Source: Adineta ricciae (Eukaryota; Rotifera; Eurotatoria; Adinetida; Adinetidae). From it: a stretch of 64,000 bases of DNA. Both the position numbers and the translations under genes were made by a program. The notes under the pieces are model-generated. The model worked only from the letters and a program-made list of their open reading frames with translations. It did no database searches and had not been told where the DNA came from. Of the stretch, positions 10,829 through 20,534 are shown one piece after another. The stretch lies in NCBI GenBank assembly GCA_905250025.1, contig CAJNOJ010000439.1:1-64000 (forward strand), in the 5' to 3' direction. How positions within the stretch are numbered: the first letter of the stretch is position 1; every line of letters starts with the position of its first letter.

Positions 10829-12308
10829 CTAAATAGTATGCCAACCTTGAATTCACAAAAACATCGACTTTTCGCTTAAAAGACTGACAAAACTACTTAA
10901 ACCACGTGATCTTACTAAATACGATGTGTCATATGTCAATCCATTGCATATCTATTGAACTTTATCCTGAAAATGATGAAGAATGTTATGGAAGTCCCGA
11001 AATGATCTACGACACATACAGTTCCACGTTGATAGAAAGCCAATATTACTCGAACTTCGGTGGATCGAGGTTCACACTTAATGCTGTGCAGGTAATACGG
11101 TAGAAATATCGACAAGTAGTGTTTTTGCCGGAATTGAACAGAAAGTAAATGAAGACGCGAGGTATGTGAAGAAAAGAAGTGTTACTCGATACCAGCATCA
11201 ATCTATTACAGAAGTCGAGTCGATCCCGACCCGTACTTTATTTTCTAGCAGACAGACCTACACAAGTCAAAAAGTGCTAAGGAAAGAAACTTTTTCATTG
11301 AGTACACATGAATCGAATTTCGACAGTAAGCCTTGATACTACCAAAAACTGTTACCTTTTCTTTTCAGACAACTACGCGTTTATAAATTGAAAATAGATC
11401 GGTTTTATAGATACCAAAAATATGAATAACTGTTTTAAACTTTCGAGCAAACACTTTATCATGTATAAATTTATGTATTTGTATAGGTTCATAAATCGCC
11501 TGTTTTCAGACTCAACAGTGAAACGGACACAGTTATTATGATTGTTTTTTAAACGAATACCTTGACGTGTACTGAAACGTTCGGCCATCTTTACATCGAC
11601 ATGTACCACAGTGATCACAGACATATTATCATCCGAAGTATTTGACCTTGTCGCATAGAATATTGATGCAAACCACCCGTCGACGTCAATGCTCTTTCAA
11701 CGACAAGTGTCCCTCTATTTTGAGCTGAACAGGGAGTTGGATGTCAGTGAAGTCAGAGTCATGTCAGCTTATTTCAACTGCACATTGAGCAAAACAAAAA
11801 GAGAATGAGAGGATGTATAACAATTTATGCCACACTTTGTATTTATCGTGTCACTGAAGGGCAAATCATATGAAAACTGATGAAGTACCGAAACGAACAT
11901 TTTTACGGTTCAGCTCTCTCCCGATCTGTTCAGAGCATGTATCATACTAAAATACCATCAAACTATCCTCGACAAGACTGCACCACATATCCGAAGTCGA
12001 ACATGCATTACCATCAGCATGGGGATAGCGAATAGCACATCTGCGGAGCTTACCTTGTCATTTCGTTTACTCACGTAAGGTAATAATTACACGAAGATAT
12101 ACAACATCCTTATGTCTCTCTTCTGTGTCGGTTCAGCTTGTGCAGAACTACCAAAGTCGATTGTCTTTCGATGCACAGAGCATAGCGTTATTGGCTTCTT
12201 AGGATTACTCAAAATCTACAGATCGGATCAGCAGTTTTCATACAATTGAATCAAGTATTCTGTTCTCACAAAGTTACCCTATGAGCTTCTGACATGGTGA
12301 ATTTTACC
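10829..12308. other. Intergenic region with one unplaced ORF
   Basis: An ORF at 10906-11103 (plus) has balanced composition and runs into CAG followed by GTAATA at 11091-11097, which could be a splice donor. It might be a gene fragment, but I recognise no domain and no partner exon. The rest of the interval shows nothing I can support. Confidence 0.3.
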
Positions 12309-12641
12309 CCAGGTAATCCCTATGCCAATTATCATATTTTTTACTATTAGCTATCATCAAACTATGGACAGTGATTGCTTGGATCCGTAGAAACGGCAAC
12401 ATGATGAGAGCCAAGAGATGCTATCTGGGTGAACTCCACCTACACGGTCTTTTGCTTATCGACATTATTGAAGTTTAGATATTGATGAACGCTATCTAGG
12501 GACATCACGCGTCTATCACTTTGTGGATGTGACGCTATCTGAATTCTCCGTCGAAGTTTTCTTTACAGAAAAGATCTATATATTTGTTTATCATTTTAGA
12601 TAATTCGATTTTAAGCAAAATTCGTTGGGTTTAGCGTTTAA

Positions 12642-13369
12642 ATGAGATTTTTTTCATGGCCAACCGCAGTGGTTCTCATCTGTGGGATAGTATTCATTTG
12701 GTTTTTCGCAGGAACAATTGTACTCTCGCTACTTCCTGTATATCTTTCTGATAAATCGAACTTTGATCGTGTGCCTACACGTATGTACCATTGCTTTTTG
12801 TGCTGAGTAACGATTGTTTTCTAAATATTTTTCAAGATGTACAATTATTTGAATTGAGATATGCCACCACTCTCACGGATACGAAAGGTTATACAATAGG
12901 CGATATTCATGCATTGAATGCTCAGGTAGATTGTTTTTCTTTCATAAACTATGAACTTTCTTCTATGTTTTGATTTCAATTTCAGCTTAACAAAGAATTG
13001 CACGTAGGCACCCTCAATGTTTTGGCGGTTAAACTCCCTTCTTTCACAGATGCCAAACGAAAAAGACGAGCGTAAGATGTCTGTAAAAATTGTTCTCCGT
13101 CTCAAGTACTTTTCTTATTTGAAGAATATCTGATTGTGCAAGCCAACAGAATTCAACAGGAGACGTTCTCATAATTCAGTTTACATTAAGCAGTGATAGA
13201 ACGTGTGCTACTGCCAAATGTCGAGCGACTCTTATCGAGAAAGTCAAGACACATATTCAAACAAAATTTCCGTCGTTATCTTTACCAGTAACTCTATCAA
13301 ATGGTACATCAATTTCGCTTCTACTGTCATTGTGTTCAGTATCAGCTATTAGCACAAATACGAATTCGA
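12642..13369 (+). CDS. Left-arm giant gene, head exons 1-4: membrane anchor and juxtamembrane domain
   Basis: Exons are 12642-12780, 12837-12925, 12986-13071 and 13125-13369, encoding 186 residues and ending in phase 1. The ATG at 12642 is followed by a short basic/aromatic stretch and a hydrophobic segment at about residues 8-33 with no cleavage-like site, which suggests a type II signal anchor. Residues 100-104 are KRKRR, a furin-type cleavage motif, followed by a region with about four Cys before the first repeat module. A TATA-like CTATATATTTG lies near 12575. The right arm encodes the same head (62945-63669). I do not recognise the juxtamembrane domain. The splice phases fit throughout, so the gene model is good; the topology and cleavage are inferred. 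Confidence 0.8.
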
Positions 13370-13434
13370 GTAAGAAGTCTTGTGAAAAGTATTTCTTGAT
13401 TCTCGTCACTGTACTAAATTGTATTTTTGTTTAG

Positions 13435-15326
13435 AACTAACATGTGTCGACGGAATTAAGAATCAAGATGAAAGCGATGCTGACTGTGGTGGGTTAGTGT
13501 GCGCAGCTCGGTGCGGTATCAATCAACAGTGTACAAAGAATTCGGATTGTGTGAATAATAATTGTCATCAAACACAGAAGACATGTCAAGGTATTCGAAA
13601 GGCTTGCATGAGGAAATTTTTCGATTTGAAAATATCACTTCGAGAGACGAAAGCTCGTTTGCCTTCTGGCTCATGACCGACTGTATTTGAGTATCTAATT
13701 TTAGAACCATCATGTTCTGATGGAAATAAAAATCAAGACGAAAGCGGTGTTGATTGCGGTGGTTTGATATGCTCAGCTCGATGTGGTTTGGGACAATATT
13801 GCATTCGTAATACCGATTGCAGCATTGGCAACTGTCATCAAACAGATGGAACTTGCCAAGGTATAGTACCTCATGAAGAATATTAATATATTTCCTTAAG
13901 AGTAAAATAATTTTTGTAATTTTAGTTCCATCTTGCAATGATGGCAACAAAAATCAAGATGAAACTGGTATCGACTGTGGCGGTTTAACATGCGCAACTC
14001 GATGTGGAGCGAATCAAGCTTGTTTATACAATTCTGATTGTTCAAATAAAAATTGCCATAGCTTATTTCAAATATGTCTCGGTGAGCAAATATTCTCTTC
14101 ATATTCTTGCTAGCAGTGTTAATATTCTATTCTCACTACTTAAACCTGTTATATTGTAGCTGAATCTTGTTGTGACGGAAATCGGAATCAAGATGAAACT
14201 GATCTTGATTGTGGCGGTTCAATGTGTCGAGGCCGATGTAGTATCAACCAACAATGTACCAAGAATTCTGATTGCGCTAATAATAATTGTCACCAAACGC
14301 AAAAGGCATGCGAAGGTATTTGAAAAGCTTCCACGAAAACGATTCTATTTCAAACAATATCTCGTAAAGAGAAAGAAAACTTCCTCTTCCGATAAAAAGC
14401 AGAGTATATCGGAGTTTTCAATTTTAGCACCTTCTTGTACAGATGGAAATCAAAATCAAGACGAAAGTGGTGTTGATTGTGGTGGTCTGACATGTCCTGC
14501 TCGGTGTGATTTGGGCCAGCATTGCACTCATAACGCTGATTGTAGTAATGGTAACTGTCATCAAACAAAAAAAACTTGTCAAGGTATATTTATGAGAAAA
14601 TGTTCAAAAATATTTTTTGCAGGGCTTTCATTAGTTTTAATTAAGAATAACAGAATGTTTATCGTTCTAGTTCCATCTTGCGATGACGGAAACAAAAATC
14701 AAGACGAAATGGGTATTGATTGTGGTGGTTCAATATGTACAGCTCGATGTAATTTAAATGAAGTCTGTTCAAACAACTCTGATTGCTCAAGTAGAAATTG
14801 CTATACTTTATTTAAAATATGTCTAGGTGAGCAAATATCCTCTTCATATCTGTCTAGGAATCTGAATACTTTATTTCCATTACTTAAATTTGTTATATTG
14901 TAGCTCAATCGTGTTGTGACGGAAATCAAAACCAAGATGAAACTGATGTGGACTGTGGTGGTTCGATCTGTGGCGCTCGATGTAGTTTAAATCAAGTTTG
15001 TTCCAGAAATTCTGATTGTTTCAATAAGAATTGTCATCAAACAAATAAAACCTGCCTAGGTATTCGAAGAAGTTACATTAAGAAAGCTTAACGTAGAAAG
15101 ATTCTATAGATAGCGAAAACTGTTTTTTCGTATGATTCATAATAAAATGTTTTCAAATACCAAATTTTAGCACCTTCCTGTTCAGATGGAAATCAAAATC
15201 AAGACGAAAGTGGTGTTGATTGTGGTGGTCTGACATGTCCTGCTCGATGTGATTTGGGCCAGCATTGCACTCATAACGCTGATTGTAGTAATGGTAACTG
15301 TCATCAAACAAAAAAAACTTGTCAAG
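13435..15326 (+). CDS. Left-arm giant gene, module exons M1-M8
   Basis: Eight exons of exactly 156 bp, each in phase 1-1: 13435-13590, 13705-13860, 13926-14081, 14160-14315, 14428-14583, 14671-14826, 14904-15059 and 15171-15326. Each encodes one module of 52 residues with eight Cys: CxDGNxNQxExxxDCGG, then CxxxC, a Cys five residues later, DC, and two C-terminal Cys usually within NCHQTxKTC. The Asp/Asn-rich first half resembles a calcium-binding loop (inference). NKT and NQT sequons suggest N-glycosylation. The modules repeat in the order A-B-C (M1 is A, M2 is B, M3 is C, and so on). M5 and M8 are nearly identical. Apart from M1, this block has no counterpart in the right arm. Confidence 0.88.
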
Positions 15327-17024
15327 GTATATTTATGAGAAAAGTTTGAAAAATACTTTTAACGAATTATAATCGTAGTATCAAGCATTCCATTAAATTC
15401 GAGCAAGACTAAGATTTTTGAGATCTCCCCAAAATAGAGAAATTTTTCTGAAAAATCGATTTTACCATAATTGAATGGAAGTCATGATTAAATGCACATA
15501 CTTTTTAAATTTATAAAGAAAGTATTATGGCCTCCATAAATCGAATTCGTATCGAAATGAGCATTCAACTGATTGTTGCAAATCGAAAACAAAAGGAGTA
15601 AAACTGGTGTACAGTACGACTAGATTTAATTTTAGTATGAGACATTATAGCTTTCATATACGTAGATTGTCGGATAGAAATAAGAGTTGTTAGCAATAGC
15701 TTCTTTCTGGTCTTACTTAATTATAATTCACAAGCACAGCGCTCACGTAGAGCATAAAAACTACTTCTTTTTTTTCACGGGTCTTCATACAATTTCCGTC
15801 TTCCAGTAGTACCCACGGAAAAAAAATCAAGTAAAACCGCTTGAAACCGCGATTTCCTGAACCGCAGTCTCAAACGGTTTTTTCTAATCGCAGGAGTCAG
15901 ACCGTTAATGCGGTAAAAAAAACCGGTCAAAACCGCCGTAAATGACAACCGCGATTTCGAGCGGTTTTTTTCACCGCATTAACGGTCTGACTCCTGCGGT
16001 TAGGAAGAACCGGACAAAACCGAAGTCATCATTTACCGCGGTTTCGGGCGGTCATTTTTCACCGCAATAACGGTCTGACTCCTGCGGTTAGGAAAAACCG
16101 AAGTTATCATTTACCCCGGTTTCAGACGGTTGTTTTTCACCGTATTAACGTTCTGACTCCTCCGGTTAGGAAAAACCGACTGGAACCGCTATATTTCGAA
16201 AAACCGGTTCGAACCGGTTTTTCTTATTGACTACCTGATCAGCATATCTGACTCAGGTATCTCCAAATTCACCTGAACTTTGATGAAAGTTCAGGCGAGT
16301 TGCCCTTCGAGGGGCTGTGTAGTGAACTTATCAAAGTTCCATTGTATATCACTTATTTCATTTATAAGCGACTTAACCAGTAAACTGATTTTCAAAATTT
16401 TCATGAAGATACGAGGGCACGACATCCTTGATGTCTTTACGCATACCATTTGTCTTCCAAACACCGCGGTTTTCAGGACGCCAACCGTTTTATTTTAAAC
16501 CTCGGTCTACAATACACTCACCGCGATGTATCCAACCGCCAGTAACCGTTAGACTGATAAACCGCGGTCTCCAATACACTTACCGCGATGTATATAACCG
16601 CCAATAACCGAAGGACTTATATACCGCGGTTTATGACACCGGCAGTAACCACTATATGTTGAACCGCGTTTATCAGTGTATATACCGCGGTTTATGATAT
16701 CGGTAATAACCACTATATACTGAACTGCGTTTAACAAGCTACATACCGCGATTTATGACACCGGTAGTAACCACTATATGTTGAACCGCATTTATCAATC
16801 TATATACCGCGGTTTATGACACCGGCAGTAACCACTATATGTTGAACCGCGTTTATCAATGTATATGCCGCGGTTTATGATACCAGTACTAATCACTTTA
16901 TGCTGAACCGCGTTTATCAGTGTATATACCGCGGTTTATGATATCGGTAATAACCACTATATACTGAACTGCGTTTAACAAGCTACATACCGCGATTTAT
17001 GACACCGGTAGTAACCACTATATG
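15327..17024. repeat. Long intron after M8 with CCG-rich hairpin repeats and a 61-bp satellite
   Basis: From 15,830 to 16,240 a roughly 90-bp unit recurs, built on AACGGTCTGACTCCTGCGGTT, with an inverted copy at 15,890-15,930 that can form a large hairpin. From about 16,500 a second array starts, with diverged copies first and then seven regular 61-bp units from 16,621 to 17,024 based on ATACCGCGGTTTATGACACC. Units 2-3 and 6-7 are the same, giving a 244-bp (4 x 61) higher-order repeat. The array ends at the N at 17025. Sequence at about 15,540-15,760 resembles the intron after M13 (18,470-18,600), as expected from block duplication. None of this is in the right arm. Confidence 0.82.
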
Positions 17025-17028
17025 NTAG

Positions 17029-18191
17029 CTTCATCTTGCTGTGATGGAAATAAAAATCAAGATGAAAGTGATGCTGACTGTGGTGGGTTAGTGTGCGCAG
17101 CTCGGTGCGGTATCAATCAACAGTGTACAAAGAATTCGGATTGTGTGAATAATAATTGTCATCAAACACAGAAGACATGTCAAGGTATTCGAAAGGCTTG
17201 CATGAGGAAATTTTTCGATTTGAAAATATCACTTCGAGAGACGAAAACTTGTTTCCCTTCCGACTCATGACCGGCTGTATTTGGGTATCTAATTTTAGAA
17301 CCATCGTGTTCTGATGGAAATAGAAATCAAGACGAAACTGATATTGATTGTGGTGGTTCAATATGTAAGATCAAATGTGGTTTGAATTACTATTGTATTA
17401 AAAATGCTGACTGTATCAATAACAATTGCCATCAAACAAATAAAACTTGCCAAGGTATATTTAATACAAGGTAGTCATACATATATTTCAGATATCTTTG
17501 AGGCAACATAGGAAACTCCATTCGCTTTAATTGAGGATAAAATAGTGTTTATAATTCTAGTGCCATCTTGCGATGACGGAAATAAAAATCAAGATGAAAC
17601 TGGTGTTGATTGTGGCGGTTCAATCTGTACACAGCGATGTGATTTGAATCAAGTTTGTTCGAATAATTCTGATTGCTCAAATGGAAATTGTTATGTATCG
17701 CTGAAAATATGTCAAGGTGAGTATATATTTTCAACGTGACTATTTGAAAATATTGATGCCTTGTAGTACCATCGTGCTGTGATGGAAATAAAAATCAAGA
17801 TGAAACTGATATCGACTGTGGTGGTTTGACGTGTGGAGCTCGGTGTGGCTTAACTCAAGTTTGTTCAAACAATTCCGATTGTGCTAATGATAATTGTCAT
17901 CAAACAAATAAAACATGTCAAGGTATTTGGAAGCCTTGCATTGAAATAGAACATCAGTTGGGAATATTCTAATGAAGAGAAGAAAACCTTTTTTTAACAG
18001 TACATAAGAGGATATATTTGAATATTTAATTTTAGAGCCATCTTGCCCTGATGGAAACCAAAATCAAGATGAAACTGATTTGGACTGCGGTGGTGCATCA
18101 TGTAAAATTCGTTGCGCTTTGAATCGAACCTGCGCGAAGAATTTCGATTGTGTTAATAATAATTGCCATCAAACAAATAAAACTTGTCAAG
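17029..18191 (+). CDS. Left-arm giant gene, module exons M9-M13
   Basis: Five 156-bp phase 1-1 exons: 17029-17184, 17299-17454, 17561-17716, 17767-17922 and 18036-18191. M9 and its following intron are almost identical to M1 and its intron (13,460-13,680). Its acceptor TAG lies three bases after the N at 17025. The order is A, B, C, A, B. M10-M13 each have a one-to-one partner in the right arm (62454-62609, 62192-62347, 61986-62141 and 61714-61869). The eight-Cys pattern is intact in all five. Confidence 0.88.
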
Positions 18192-18969
18192 GTATGCTTT
18201 GTAGAAAATACTCAGAAGTATATGTGACAAGTATTTGTCATAGTTCGAGATTTTACAGAAATTCGGGTGAGAATGGTATTCTTTAAGGCGCTACATCTAC
18301 ATAGAGAGATTGCTAACAAATGGATTTGGGGATAATTATTTGAAACTGATGATGGAACCACGACCTTGATAAATTCATAAAGATAACATACTGATCAGCC
18401 TAAGTGGAGCTCCGATATAATCAAATATTTAGCTCCATACTATAATCACGAAAGCAAATGAGTAACATTAAAACTAAAACTAATATACAGCTGGAGTAGA
18501 TGAAGCTTTAATACGACACATTTATACTTCGCTTTTCCACTGTCATGTAGAAATAAGAATCGTTAGCGGCAAATTCTTTCGAGTCCTACTTAATTATATG
18601 TTATAAATAGAGATGTATTTATATTTGGATATAATTTACAGGTGTGGGAAAACAAAGCTATATTTCGTCCTTCTCCAGTTTTATCCTAAACCATATAACA
18701 CCTGTTGCAAAAGACTTCGTAGAAATCTACCTTACTTGTTTAGCTCAAACAAAAGATTTCCAGTTTTTGTTTTTCTTACGAAAGAAAAGTACTAGTTCCA
18801 ATGCACAAAAATTAATAAAAGAACAAATTTCATAAGGTCTTCTGTCAGCGGTTCGTCGAAGTTGTTTCCGTATGTTCGAAAATATACTTTGCAAAACTTT
18901 CATATCGACATCTTTTAGTTTCCTGTTATTCTATTTTTAATTGGTCGATGTTTTTTGTTTCTCACCCAT

Positions 18970-20290
18970 AGCTGAAAATCACATGTTCAAGAACAGATCA
19001 GAATGTCTCAATAGGTCGAGCTCGAAGGTACCCAGGTCGATCATTCCTGCCACTGGATCCGTTGAAATCTGAGTCGGTTCCGGTACAGCTCTTCTCGATT
19101 CCGGCACAGTTTTCGCCGATTCCAGCAAGTTCCGGCAGGTTCCTTGCCGCCGGATTCCGGCCGGAATTGCACAGGAAATATCCGATCAGTTCCTGGCCGT
19201 TTCCAGCTCGAAGTTTGCAGGAAACGGTCGGGAAATGACGGGAACCTACGTTTGAACTTCCGGCCGGAATCCNTTCCGGTACAGCTCTTCTCGATTCCGG
19301 CACAGTTTTCGCCGATTCCAGCAAGTTCCGGCAGGTTCCTTGCCGCCGGATTCCGGCCGGAATTGCACAGGAAATATCCGATCAGTTCCTGGCCGTTTCC
19401 AGCTCGAAGTTTGCAGGAAACGGTCGGGAAATGACGGGAACCTACGTTTGAACTTCCGGCCGGAATCCGGCGACAAGGAAATGGTCGGAAAACGAACCTA
19501 ACCGGCCGGAACCGACCGTGCCATAATAACCTGGGCTGGTTCTGTGGATTCTTTTCTCTAGATACAAAATGAATACCATCTCGATTTGAATACTCCGCCA
19601 CTATGAGATCTTGAGGGTGCTGATGCTGTATAAACGACATTAAAATGCGTTTAACATATTCATTCACGTACGCCGTTTGAGCTACACCTTGTGGGTGAAG
19701 AATGGTAGCAAGATGCCCCTCTAAAATGATGCAATCCATACCCGAATTTTTTTTAATCCTTTTTCTCTGCTTGAATTTGACTTCTGATCGTGTCGCACTT
19801 TAATTCAACACGGAAAAATCATGATTAGCAGAAATTGATTCATTGCACAAAAGAGAATGTTTTTCATCATCGATGACTCAGTCAACAGTACCACTGATCG
19901 ATGTTTGGTATAATTGACGCGCACGTGTAGGAATTTCTTTAAGTTGCGTGTCGCTGTATTCAAGGGAGCCCATTTATTTTTTCGATACATAATACTCATA
20001 AATTTCAAATCTCGACCAACTGCCGCAATATGAACATTAGAATGTAGAGTAAATCGGTGTAAAGAAGTACCACGATTGTGATCAAACCAGTGCCTTAATC
20101 CAGATAGTGTCCGCGTTGTTAATTTCTAGCGATCACCAGAATATAATCAGTCGCCAATAATACAGAATTTCTCAAACGTTTCAATCGTATCACATATACT
20201 TTGACGTAGTATTCGTTCGTATAACAAGTGATTTCCAGTTTTCACATATTGTTGCCCATTCCGTTTTACAAGATATTTCCATCCTCAACG
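18970..20290 (-). pseudogene. Mariner-superfamily transposase fossil in the intron after M13 (left copy)
   Basis: The minus strand reads as the C-terminal half of a Tc1/mariner-type transposase in several frames. There is an EIPTRARRLY-like stretch, an acidic FIDDE-type motif more clearly seen in the right copy, HPQGVAQTAYVNEYVKRIL, DGIHFV and ARPIETF. The Trp expected after PIETF is TGA. The ORF is broken by frameshifts and by the GC-rich insertion at 19,028-19,537. It lies antisense inside the giant gene, and the same fossil is at 59,340-60,165 in the right arm, so it inserted before the arms diverged. The intron flanks (18,192-18,970 and 20,290-20,534) show nothing else. Confidence 0.65.
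19028..19537. mobile_element. GC-rich insertion within the mariner fossil, left arm only
   Basis: The right arm reads continuously across this site (around 60,090-60,110). The left arm instead has about 510 bp rich in TTCCGGCCGGAA and similar palindromic words, beginning near ACCCAGGT and ending near ACCTGGGC, possible short inverted ends. A 195-bp segment is present twice (19,078-19,272 and 19,274-19,468), split by the single N at 19273, which is probably an assembly overlap rather than a true tandem copy. The translated ORFs are compositional. No family assigned. Confidence 0.6.
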
Positions 20291-20534
20291 TGTCATTTTG
20301 ATTTCGGTCAGAGGTCAAAAGAATTATATCACATCGAATTGTAGCTCTTTTAACCGTCTATCACGTCATATCAAGAAAAAAAAAGACTCTCCACCTTGAT
20401 ACGCGGTCTATGTATACAAAAGCTGTTCAAAATTTTCGCATTAAGGGTTCTTTGAGACCTTCATTTATATTCAGACTCGAACTAAGTAGCTAATTTAATT
20501 GTAACAGGCATAGTAATCATATTTATAAATCTAG

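Noticed and set aside
10507-10879. Overlapping Pro/Cys/Leu-rich ORFs over the minisatellite
   Set aside because: All three frames are open only because the repeat lacks stop codons; there is no domain or gene structure.
19041-19739. Long minus-strand ORF across the GC-rich insertion
   Set aside because: It runs through a transposon, an N and a duplicated segment; only the portion from about 19,550 to 19,740 resembles a protein (mariner fossil).
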